A stretch of DNA of 9,079 bases from Gammaproteobacteria bacterium (GCA_029864065.1 JAOTUD010000067.1:1-9079), one strand, 5' to 3'. Positions 1 to 7,353 are shown, counted from the stretch's first letter. The notes: generated by a model from the sequence alone, not told the origin. Numbers and translations: made by a program.

Positions 1-1530
1 CACGCGGTGCTCGATATCGACCTGCTCGAGCCAGGCAGACACGCGCTCGGATTCCTCGACCGAACAGGTGCCGATCAACAGCGGCCGCCCGGCGCGGTTC
101 ATCGCCCTGACCCGGTTGATCAACGCTATTTTCTTGTCCATTTCATCTCGGAATATCTTTTCGCCGAGCATCAGCCGTTTCGACGGCTGGTTGGTCGCGA
201 CCCGGTAGACGTCGAGGCCGTAAACCCGGCTCAGCTCGCCAGCCACCTCGCCGATGGTGCCCGAGGTACCGCCGAGGCGCAGGTAGCGGCTGAAGAAGCG
301 CTGGTAGCTGATGCGCGCCTGCGGTTCGCGCTGCTCGCTGATCAGGCCGCCTTCCTTGGCCTCGATCATCTGGTGCAGGCCCTGCTCCCAGGCGCGATCG
401 GGCATCAATCGTCCGGTCGACTGATCGATGATCTGCACTTTTTCCTCGTGCACGACGTATTCGCGGTCCCTCTGGTAAAAGAGATTCGCCGCGAGCGCCT
501 GTTTCACCAGCGTTTCGCGCTTGCGCTTGTTGCGCCACAGCTTCGGTAATTTCAGAATCAGGTCTTCCAGGCTGTCTTCTCCGGCCACGGTTAATTCCAC
601 GCTTTTGATCTTGTCGTCGACCTGGTAGTCCCGTTCGGCCTCCAGCGTCGACGCGAGATACAGCGCATCGCTATAGGTATCGGCCGATTCTTCGTTAGGT
701 AAAGTCTTTGTGATAATTAACGGCGTGTTGGCCTCGTCGATGAGCACGCTGTCGGCCTCGTCGACGATCGCGAAACACAGCCCGCGCAGCAGCAGCCTGC
801 TGCCCGCGTCGGGCTGGCGCTGCCCCAGGATGCGGCGATACTGGAAGCGCAGGTCTCCGGTGTCTTCGCCCATTTCGATGCGGTCGCGCAGGTAATCGAA
901 GGCGATCTGCTTGTTGGTGGTGTGCACGATGTCGGCGCGGTAGGCCTGCCGGCACTGGTCCGGCTGCATGCCGTCGAACACCGCACTGCCGCTCAAACCG
1001 AGCCGCCGGTACAGCGGCAGCATGATTTCGCAATCGCGCTCGGCCAGGTAATCGTTGGCGGTAATGACGTGCACCGGGATTCCGGCGAGCGCCGCGGTGC
1101 AGGCCGGCAGCGTCGCGGTCAGGGTCTTGCCCTCGCCGGTTTGCATTTCGGCGAGCATGCCGTTCATCATCAGCCAGCCGCCGTACAGCTGGACGTCGAA
1201 ATGGCGCTTGCCGAGTACCCTGCCGGCCGCCTCGCGGATGACGGCGAAGGATTCGATCATCAACGCCTCCTGCAATCCCTTGCGGTGCAGCCGCGCGCGC
1301 AATTCGCCGATCACGACATCGAGCTCTTCGTCGCTGCAATCCCGCGCCGCAGCCTGGTACTGGTTTACCCGGCGAACAATTGCACGCTGGCTAAAGCGCC
1401 TGCGCCGCAGCCAGCCGCGCTGGCGCTCGATCCAGTCGGCCAGGGCCTGCTCGATCTCGTCGCGCCGCGACTCGCGCCGCTGCGGGTAGCTGCCGAGGCT
1501 GATGCCGGGCTTGATCGACAGTTCAGACAT
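1..1530 (-). CDS. SecA-like preprotein translocase ATPase, divergent; 3' end beyond the window
   Basis: The first 510 residues of a SecA-family DEAD motor, which would use ATP to push unfolded proteins through a membrane channel. I translated it to the left edge and found no stop. Visible landmarks: Walker A TGEGKT at residues 131-136; TANDYLAERD; FDYLRD at 211-216; Walker B DEAD at 257-260, followed by SVLIDEANTPLII; a preprotein cross-linking region from about 270; STGRLM near 371; GLHQMIEAKEG at 384-394; GTSGT at 421-425; VATNQP near 444; then the beginning of the second nucleotide-binding domain (RPLLIGTCSVEESE). Compared with E. coli SecA as I remember it, the N-terminus is about 28 residues longer, about 21 extra residues sit between FDYLRD and Walker B, and the usual DEVDSILIDEARTPLI is changed. 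It is therefore probably an accessory SecA and not the housekeeping copy. ATG at 1530 has a GAGG ribosome site at 1538-1541 and overlaps the upstream M50 gene by 8 bases. Confidence 0.9.
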   Translation of the reverse strand, partial: MSELSIKPGISLGSYPQRRESRRDEIEQALADWIERQRGWLRRRRFSQRAIVRRVNQYQAAARDCSDEELDVVIGELRARLHRKGLQEALMIESFAVIREAAGRVLGKRHFDVQLYGGWLMMNGMLAEMQTGEGKTLTATLPACTAALAGIPVHVITANDYLAERDCEIMLPLYRRLGLSGSAVFDGMQPDQCRQAYRADIVHTTNKQIAFDYLRDRIEMGEDTGDLRFQYRRILGQRQPDAGSRLLLRGLCFAIVDEADSVLIDEANTPLIITKTLPNEESADTYSDALYLASTLEAERDYQVDDKIKSVELTVAGEDSLEDLILKLPKLWRNKRKRETLVKQALAANLFYQRDREYVVHEEKVQIIDQSTGRLMPDRAWEQGLHQMIEAKEGGLISEQREPQARISYQRFFSRYLRLGGTSGTIGEVAGELSRVYGLDVYRVATNQPSKRLMLGEKIFRDEMDKKIALINRVRAMNRAGRPLLIGTCSVEESERVSAWLEQVDIEHRV

Positions 1531-3670
1531 TGAACTGCCTCAGGAATACCTGTCGAATACGCCGGTACCACTGGCTCGCCAGCGGTTCGGCGCCGTGATC
1601 GACGCGCACATAGGCGCGGGTGCCGAACGGAATCTGCGCACCGGCGAAATCGGGCTGCAGATCGACCAGGAACACCTTCTCGGTGGTAACCGACTGGTTG
1701 TTGTTGTCGGGCTTGACGATAAATTTGCCGCCACCGGTGGTCGCGAGCGCCGGACTCGGCAGCAGGTTGGTTGCTTCCGGCGCCTGGCGCAGGATATTCG
1801 CCGAAAATTCGATGCCTGGTTTCGACGCGAATCGAATACTGATGTCGACGACCTTCTGACGCAACTGGCCGATGTGATCCTGGCTCACCGCCATGCGCAC
1901 CGTGGGGATCTCGTCATCGAGGATATAGCCCAGCAGATCACCCTTGCGCACGAACCGTCCCGGCAGGTCATTGGCTTCGGGGAGAACCAGGCGACCGTTC
2001 TTGAAGGCGTTTACCGACATGGCCCCGGTTTTTTCGAGGATGAAATCGAGCTCGGATTCCGCCACCTGCAGCTCTCCCCGGACGATGCCGGCCTCGACGT
2101 TACTGCTGGCGCGACCGGCGCGGTAACGCGACCTTAATTCCGCTACGCGCGCCCGCGCGATCCTGGCCTCGCTTTGCAGAAACGGATCGTGCAGCGATAT
2201 CAGCGGCATTCCGGCGCTGACCGGCTGGTTATTGTGAGCCACGAGCGCGCGCACGAAACCATCGTGCTCGGCCAGCAGCCGCACCTCGTCCGGCTGCCAG
2301 ACGATGCCCTCGTTCAGCGTGTGGGACGGGATCGGCATGAAACCGATAACCGCGACCAGTAAAACCGCGATGGTGATGCTCGATGCCAGCGCCCGGTTGC
2401 GTTGTTTAGCGAGAGCGGGACTCGTCGCCAGGTAGCGCAACGCCTTGAATAGCGGCATCAATATCTGCATACCGATCAACCAGGCCGCCAGTAGAATTCC
2501 CAGATAAAAGAATTTTTCGGTGACGACGACGAGGATGAACCACAGGATGCCGAGTCGGTAGACCAGCGACAGCAGGCTGTAGGCGATGAACCAGGGCGCT
2601 TCACCGGGCGCGTTGGCCGGCGATACCGCGTCGCGCAGTCCGAACAGGTAGCGTTGAAACAGGTATTGCCAATACTGCGCCGAGCGCTGAAACAGGTTGG
2701 GGATGCCGAGCGCGTCGGCGAGCACGTAATAGCCGTCGTATTTCAGCAACGGATTGCCATTGAAAAACAGCGATGACACGCCGCCGATCAGGAAGATGTT
2801 GAAGCCGATGCTTTGTACCAGGCCAGGCTGTGCCGCCAGGAACAGCAACAGGCCTAGCGCCGCGAGAAACGACTCGACCAGGATTCCGGCGGCGCTGACC
2901 AGCATGCGCTTGCAGGGGTTGCGAAAGTGCGTCGCGGTCGACACGTTGACGTAGGGCACCGGCATGAACAGCAGGAAATTGACCCCCATTTCGTGCACTT
3001 CGCCACCCTCGAGCTTGGCGCTGAAGGCGTGCCCGAGTTCGTGCACGAACTTGAGCGGCGGGTACAGCAGGAACATCAGCAGCAGGTTGTAGGGCGACAG
3101 CGCGTTGATGCCGAAGTGATATTCGATCTGCGGCCAGTGCTGAACCGCCTGCATAATCGTGTATCCCATCAGCACGCACCAGGCGAGCGCTGCCCACTTG
3201 CTGAATACCCAGCCGACCCTGGGAAAATGGCGGTTGAGAAAGTCTTCCGGATCCCACAGCGCAAAGCGCAGCGCAACCGGGTTGGCGAAACGCTGTTTGA
3301 GGCGTTTTGATTTTTGCTGCGACTGGCGCTCGAACAATTCCTCGGTATCGGCGGAGGCGCCGCTCTTGAGCAGGTCGGCCTGGTAAAGCTTGCCCATCAG
3401 GTCGATGATCTCGTCCTGCCCGGGTGTATACTCGTCGAGCTTTGCGCCGACGCGCTGGTAAATTTCCTGCACGCTGAGTTCGCCGTCCATCAGGCCGATA
3501 AACTGGTAGGCCGCCGGGTTGAAACGGTGGCTGCGGCCGGTGGTCGTATTCTCCAGCAGGTACCAGATCAGGCCCCGATAATCATGGCGGTGCACCTGCA
3601 CCTGCTGGTGCAGTTTCGGACGCAGATTCGCGACCCGGTACCAGTGCGGACTGTTCAGGCCATCGCTCAT
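1523..3670 (-). CDS. PqqD-like / M50 site-2 protease / HlyD-like adaptor fusion (peptide zinc metalloprotease type)
   Basis: A 715-residue membrane protein with three parts. Residues about 20-105 resemble a PqqD-like peptide-binding winged-helix domain. Residues about 155-446 form a multi-pass membrane domain (segments near 158-176, 192-209, 257-281, 286-304, 360-382, 386-409 and 428-446) with the M50 zinc site HELGH at 210-214 and a second metal-ligand motif NPLLKYDGYY at 306-315 (Asp312). Residues about 450-700 look like a periplasmic HlyD-type adaptor: lipoyl-like strands, a helical stretch rich in Glu/Arg/Ala near 498-548, then further beta segments. The zinc ligands are intact, so it is likely an active intramembrane metalloprotease, although the substrate is unknown. 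The ATG lies 12 bases after the GAF-HlyD stop, with a GGG-containing ribosome site 5 bases before it. The C-terminal codons overlap the SecA-like start. The family is known near peptide export and maturation genes; its role here is inferred. Confidence 0.9.
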   Translation of the reverse strand: MSDGLNSPHWYRVANLRPKLHQQVQVHRHDYRGLIWYLLENTTTGRSHRFNPAAYQFIGLMDGELSVQEIYQRVGAKLDEYTPGQDEIIDLMGKLYQADLLKSGASADTEELFERQSQQKSKRLKQRFANPVALRFALWDPEDFLNRHFPRVGWVFSKWAALAWCVLMGYTIMQAVQHWPQIEYHFGINALSPYNLLLMFLLYPPLKFVHELGHAFSAKLEGGEVHEMGVNFLLFMPVPYVNVSTATHFRNPCKRMLVSAAGILVESFLAALGLLLFLAAQPGLVQSIGFNIFLIGGVSSLFFNGNPLLKYDGYYVLADALGIPNLFQRSAQYWQYLFQRYLFGLRDAVSPANAPGEAPWFIAYSLLSLVYRLGILWFILVVVTEKFFYLGILLAAWLIGMQILMPLFKALRYLATSPALAKQRNRALASSITIAVLLVAVIGFMPIPSHTLNEGIVWQPDEVRLLAEHDGFVRALVAHNNQPVSAGMPLISLHDPFLQSEARIARARVAELRSRYRAGRASSNVEAGIVRGELQVAESELDFILEKTGAMSVNAFKNGRLVLPEANDLPGRFVRKGDLLGYILDDEIPTVRMAVSQDHIGQLRQKVVDISIRFASKPGIEFSANILRQAPEATNLLPSPALATTGGGKFIVKPDNNNQSVTTEKVFLVDLQPDFAGAQIPFGTRAYVRVDHGAEPLASQWYRRIRQVFLRQFNV

Positions 3671-3682
3671 TTCAGCCCATCC

Positions 3683-5437
3683 CTACGGCCACCACGACCA
3701 GATCCAGAGTCGCAACCAGTCGAGTATCTCGTGCGTCCAGATCCAGATCAGGCGCTCCTTGCCGGCGTAGATCTTGCCAATACCCTCCATGCCGGGGCGC
3801 AGCAGTGCCGGCGCGTTCGGCATCGACGCTTCGACGCGGAAAATATTGGCGCCATCCTCGGCCTTCGCGACCGAGGTTATCTGCTCGACCAGCAACGGAA
3901 ACTGTTGCTTCGACAGGCTGGATAGCGTCAGCAGCCCGGCCTGGCCCTTTTCGATATGCGCTATCAGGCCTTCGTCGACCTTCAGGATGATGCGGTATCC
4001 CTCGAGCGGCGCAATCTTGAACAGCGTATCGCCGCGCTCTACCGGGGAACCCAGCATCTGGCTCAGATCGCCCTCGATGACGACCCCGTCGAACGGCGCC
4101 GTCAGGCGGATGCTTTGCAGCTGTTGCTGCACCAGCTCGATCTCGGCATCGATCTGGTTGATCTGTTCCTTGATCACGCGCACGTTCACCAGGTCGCGCG
4201 CCGACTGGGCCTCGCGGTACTCACGCCGCGCCTTCTGCAACCGGCCATTGAGCCTGGTCATCTCCAGCTTCAGTTCCGCGTCGTTCAGCATGGCGACTTC
4301 CTGCCCCTTCTCGATAATGTCGCCGGCGCGCACCGACGAAGACAAGAGGTAACCCGAAATCGGCGCCGCCACCACGCGCTGGACTTCGCCCTCGAGTACC
4401 GCGTTGGCGGTCACGCGGAACTCGCCCTCTGCCAGGCTCGCGAAGGTCACCATCGCGGCGGTGGTGAGCGCCAGCAGCTTGCCCTGCAGATGCCTGACGC
4501 CGAAGAGTCCCTGCAGGCCACGCTTAAGACTCTCGCCGAGCTTGGTAAAAATACTGCTTTCCTGGTCGCGCTTGAGCGCAAGAAAGGGGGTCAGCAACGA
4601 CAGGGTCTGCTGGCACAGGTCGAGGGTTCTGTCATCGAGCGGCGATTCCTCGCTGCACATCAAGGTGATCGCACCGAATACCCTGCCCTCGGTGACCAGG
4701 GGTATGGTCGCGATCGAGCCGGACCCGAACTTGCGCGCCAGTTCCTGGTGCGCGCGCTGGATGACCTTGCTCTCCTTGTCCGGGAACAGGATCATGCCGT
4801 CCTGCTCGACCGCCTCGTCCATCGCGTCGGCAATCTTGCGCACCAGGTTCGAGCGCTGGTCGAACTCGGCGCTATTGGACAGCGCGACCAGGTCGCAGTG
4901 ATGTCCCTGCATTTCGGCGAAGGCCACGCGCTCGCAATTGAACTGGCTGGTGAGCTCCGCCACCATGCGCATCAGCCCCTGCTGGTAACTGTTTTGTTCG
5001 AAGCAGCTTGCCAGCAGGCCGACGACGCTGGTATAGAACGGGTCGCTTTCCGGCTTATCGACGCTGGCGAGGCCGAGCCAGCGAATGCTGTGCTTGATCG
5101 ACAGGAATACACCGAGGTGCTTGGAAGCCGGCAAATGTTTCATCTTGATCGCGATCACGCCGGCCAACCGGGAGCGGATGTAAACCGGCTTGGCGAAGTA
5201 ATCGAGCGCCTGCTCGTTGATCACGTGTGCTCTGGGCAGGCAGACTTCACCCCGCTTTTTAAGCGCATACTTCGCCACCGCGAAGAAATCCTGGTGCTGT
5301 GACAGATCGTCGGGCCAGCGCGCCAGCAGATGCAGCTGATCATTACCCTGGCCGGGCACCAGGAACACCGCCGAATACACGCCGGGCAGCAGGCTGCATA
5401 CGGTTGCCAGCCATTTTTCCGAGAAGCGGTTATGCAT
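3683..5437 (-). CDS. Tandem GAF-like sensor fused to HlyD-family periplasmic adaptor
   Basis: A 584-residue protein. Residues 1 to about 150 look like a degenerate GAF-type domain and about 155-290 like a clearer one (core strands around RVAFAEM and IATIPLVTEGRVFGAITLM). A single hydrophobic helix at about 320-337 precedes a HlyD/membrane-fusion adaptor: lipoyl half-motif 345-385 (VVAAPISGYL, VRAGDIIEKGQ), a coiled-coil hairpin of about 385-442, the returning lipoyl half (LTAPFDGVVIEGDLSQMLGS), and a beta-barrel to about 557 (LRPGMEGIGKIYAG). The predicted topology is a cytoplasmic sensor with a periplasmic adaptor. All seven cysteines (14, 66, 145, 168, 181, 261, 275) are on the cytoplasmic side. 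The last 20 residues carry seven tryptophans. The ATG overlaps the upstream HDOD stop by 8 bases, with GGGAG about 10 bases before it. It probably partners the adaptor region of the next gene; the ligand of the GAF domains is unknown. Confidence 0.88.
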   Translation of the reverse strand: MHNRFSEKWLATVCSLLPGVYSAVFLVPGQGNDQLHLLARWPDDLSQHQDFFAVAKYALKKRGEVCLPRAHVINEQALDYFAKPVYIRSRLAGVIAIKMKHLPASKHLGVFLSIKHSIRWLGLASVDKPESDPFYTSVVGLLASCFEQNSYQQGLMRMVAELTSQFNCERVAFAEMQGHHCDLVALSNSAEFDQRSNLVRKIADAMDEAVEQDGMILFPDKESKVIQRAHQELARKFGSGSIATIPLVTEGRVFGAITLMCSEESPLDDRTLDLCQQTLSLLTPFLALKRDQESSIFTKLGESLKRGLQGLFGVRHLQGKLLALTTAAMVTFASLAEGEFRVTANAVLEGEVQRVVAAPISGYLLSSSVRAGDIIEKGQEVAMLNDAELKLEMTRLNGRLQKARREYREAQSARDLVNVRVIKEQINQIDAEIELVQQQLQSIRLTAPFDGVVIEGDLSQMLGSPVERGDTLFKIAPLEGYRIILKVDEGLIAHIEKGQAGLLTLSSLSKQQFPLLVEQITSVAKAEDGANIFRVEASMPNAPALLRPGMEGIGKIYAGKERLIWIWTHEILDWLRLWIWSWWP

Positions 5438-6320
5438 CCGGACGCATCTCCCGCGGCAATGTCAAATCCTGCGCGACGCGCGGCCACAACAGGCCCAGCA
5501 CCGCGTCGGTATGGGTTTCGATTTCATCGACGATAATTTCGTCGATGTTTTGCGGCAGGCGCGAAAACCCGGGTACCTGTTCGATACTGCGCGTGATCAG
5601 GTCGCGGTGTTCGCCGACGCGCGGATCCTGGCAGAATTGATGCGCCAGGTTTACCACGTCGACCGCGACACGGTATTCTGCGCTTGCCTTGCGTGGCTCC
5701 AGGTGAAACTCCGCCACCTGCTGGTAGACCGGGGGCAGATGCCAGAGCTGCATCAGCTCGGATCCCACCTGGCGGTAATCGAAACCCAGGTATTCCCGTT
5801 CGGCCTCGGCGATATCGCGCTGGCGGATCTGGCTATCCTCGAGCGCCAGCAGCGAAGCCTCGGGCGAATTCAGAAATAGCGCGGCGTGCCCGATTTCGTG
5901 CAGCAGGCCGAGGGTAAAGAAAACGTGATGGGTTTGCGCCTTGCTGTGCTGGCCGACCGTTCGGGCGGCAATTCCGCATTGCACGTTATATTTCCAGAAC
6001 GCCCTGAGGTTGAGGACCTCTTCGGGTATCGCCGAGAAGGTGCGCATGCACAGCGTGCCCAGCATCAGGTCGTGCAGCTGCATCAGGCCGATCAGGCTGA
6101 TCGCCTGGTACAGGCTTTCGCAACCGCGGGGAAACCCGAAGTACTGGCTCTGCGCCATGCGCATGATCCGCACCGCGAGCATCGAGTCACGCTCGATCAC
6201 TGCGACGAAGTCGTCGATCGTGGTACCGGAGTTCATCAGCAGATCTCGAATCGCGACGTAGACGTCGGGCATTGAAATCTGTTCCGCCATGTCGCCGACG
6301 AATTCACGTGCAGCTTTCAT
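5430..6320 (-). CDS. HDOD-domain protein (second paralogue)
   Basis: A 296-residue HDOD protein. HDOD domains are relatives of HD phosphohydrolases that usually lack the catalytic HD pair and act as signalling or scaffolding modules in bacterial regulation. The hallmark region LGLLHEIGHAAL is present (HEIGH at 141-145), preceded by typical helices: SMPDVYVAIRDLL at 16-28, RIMRMAQSQYFGFP at 51-64, and SLIGLMQLHDLMLG at 75-88. The histidine is followed by Glu and not Asp, so phosphodiesterase activity is unlikely. It aligns without gaps at its N-terminus with the upstream paralogue, which supports this ATG. A good ribosome site, AGGA, lies 9 bases before it (6330-6333). It begins 21 bases after the first HDOD gene and ends inside the GAF-HlyD start codon region (ATGCATAA overlap), so both are probably coupled. 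Its partner or target is unknown; the GAF sensor next door is a reasonable candidate. Confidence 0.92.
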   Translation of the reverse strand: MKAAREFVGDMAEQISMPDVYVAIRDLLMNSGTTIDDFVAVIERDSMLAVRIMRMAQSQYFGFPRGCESLYQAISLIGLMQLHDLMLGTLCMRTFSAIPEEVLNLRAFWKYNVQCGIAARTVGQHSKAQTHHVFFTLGLLHEIGHAALFLNSPEASLLALEDSQIRQRDIAEAEREYLGFDYRQVGSELMQLWHLPPVYQQVAEFHLEPRKASAEYRVAVDVVNLAHQFCQDPRVGEHRDLITRSIEQVPGFSRLPQNIDEIIVDEIETHTDAVLGLLWPRVAQDLTLPREMRPDA

Positions 6321-6341
6321 TGCAAGCTATCCTGTTCGGGA

Positions 6342-7178
6342 TTAAGCCAGGATGATCCTCTCCATGTCTGCGCTTATCGACCTGGCTTCACCCAGCGAGT
6401 TTTCAAGTTCTTCCTGCGAAAGCCCGGTCAGCGCCTGAACCTCCGCATCAAACGGTGTATCGGCAATCTCGTCCTTTTCTGTAGCACCGCTCCGGGCGCA
6501 GGCGTGGGCCAGGTGCATCAGCGTGGTTTCGACCTGGAATTCGCTCGTATTGGCCGGCATCGGCTGGTTGCGGGTCAGGATTTGCAGCTTGTCGGGCAGG
6601 TTCCAGTTGGCCATCAGCATCGCGCCGATATCGCCGTAGTGGCAGCCGAGAATCTCCATTTCGGCCTCGTGTATCTGCTTGCCCTGGTCGGCGGCGATCT
6701 TCTGCGCCGCGATCGCCTGCAGCGGGAACTTGGAGTACAGCACCAGGTGGCCGATTTCGTGCAGCAGACCGGCGATGAACAGGTGCTCGCTCTTCGCCAG
6801 CTTCATCTGCTCGCCCAGCAGCCGCGCCAGTACTCCGGAGAACAGGCTGGCGCGCCAGAAGGTATCCAGCGGCATGATGTCGTTGGGCAGTTTCAGGCTC
6901 GAAATCGCCGAGATACCCAGCACCATGTTGTGCAGCTGGGCGATGCCGATCATGTTGACCGCGCGCGAGATGCTTTCCACCGGTTCCGGGAAACCGAAAA
7001 AAGCGCTGTTGACGACCTTCAGCACGCGCGTCGACAGGTTCGGATCGAGGCTGACGACCTCGGCAAAATCGTAAATGTCCGAATGCGGATCGTCCATCAG
7101 GCGCCGCAGCTTGAGGTAGACCTCGGGCAGCGAAACCAGCTCGGTAACTTCCTTGAGACGTTGTTCGATTTCTGACAT
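6342..7178 (-). CDS. HDOD-domain protein (first paralogue, first gene of the operon)
   Basis: A 278-residue HDOD protein from the chosen ATG. The core signature is AGLLHEIGHLVLYS, with HEIGH at 140-144; other typical segments are SLPEVYLKLRRLM at 16-28, RVLKVVNSAFFGFPEP, and RAVNMIGIAQLHNMVLG. As in its paralogue, the HD position is HE, so a non-catalytic signalling role is expected for this family. Start choice: the frame stays open upstream to a GTG at 7259, giving 305 residues. I prefer ATG 7178 because it gives the same 16-residue lead before the (S)(L/M)P(E/D)VY motif as the next gene. In addition, the predicted transcription start falls at about 7257, so the GTG would be at or outside the message end, and the extra residues are low-complexity (NQANNNNPSYTA). 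Neither start has a convincing Shine-Dalgarno sequence. This gene heads the operon, after a 230-base gap. Confidence 0.9.
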   Translation of the reverse strand: MSEIEQRLKEVTELVSLPEVYLKLRRLMDDPHSDIYDFAEVVSLDPNLSTRVLKVVNSAFFGFPEPVESISRAVNMIGIAQLHNMVLGISAISSLKLPNDIMPLDTFWRASLFSGVLARLLGEQMKLAKSEHLFIAGLLHEIGHLVLYSKFPLQAIAAQKIAADQGKQIHEAEMEILGCHYGDIGAMLMANWNLPDKLQILTRNQPMPANTSEFQVETTLMHLAHACARSGATEKDEIADTPFDAEVQALTGLSQEELENSLGEARSISADMERIILA

Positions 7179-7246
7179 GGCTGTATAGCTGGGATTATTG
7201 TTGTTCGCCTGGTTCGAATCGGCCAGACCCACGGCCAGACCCGGTT

Positions 7247-7261
7247 TCGTGAAATTCACGA
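7247..7261. promoter_or_regulatory. 15-base perfect palindrome, candidate operator over the transcription start
   Basis: TCGTGAAATTCACGA reads as two 7-base half-sites (TCGTGAA / TTCACGA) around one central base. It begins 2 bases downstream of the predicted -10 box and covers the expected +1. That is the classic place for a repressor to block initiation. The palindrome is seen directly; the operator role is inferred, and no cognate regulator is recognised in the window. Confidence 0.5.
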
Positions 7262-7263
7262 GG

Positions 7264-7291
7264 AGTATAGTTTAAATATCCGACCTGGCAC
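7264..7291 (-). promoter_or_regulatory. Candidate sigma70 promoter of the HDOD/adaptor/SecA operon
   Basis: Read on the minus strand: -35 GTGCCA (7286-7291, 4 of 6 match to TTGACA), a 16-base AT-rich spacer, and -10 TATACT (7264-7269, 5 of 6 match to TATAAT). Initiation would fall near 7257, giving a leader of about 80 bases before ATG 7178. No other strong promoter-like pair was seen in this gap. It is placed correctly to drive the five left-hand genes. Confidence 0.5.
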
Positions 7292-7353
7292 TAAATCCTG
7301 CCATCCGCAGGCTGTTGCGAGAACCAGCCAAGAAGGAGTGTAATAAAGCAGAC

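Noticed and set aside
7..1533. Plus-strand and off-frame minus-strand open frames over the SecA-like gene, suggesting a broken or absent gene
   Set aside because: I translated the correct minus frame from 1530 to the left edge and it is continuous with SecA motifs in order. There is no frameshift; the gene simply leaves the window before its stop.
3956..5302. A 448-codon open frame on the plus strand
   Set aside because: It lies wholly opposite the well-supported GAF-HlyD gene and its translation shows no recognisable domain. Long antisense frames are common in GC-rich genes.
7221..7242. Short direct repeat GGCCAGACCC, two copies two bases apart
   Set aside because: Only two 10-base copies in the leader; too little to call a repeat element or binding array.
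7297..7311. Small hairpin CCTGC-CATCC-GCAGG
   Set aside because: A 5-base-pair stem without a T run, just upstream of the -35 box; too weak to list as a terminator.
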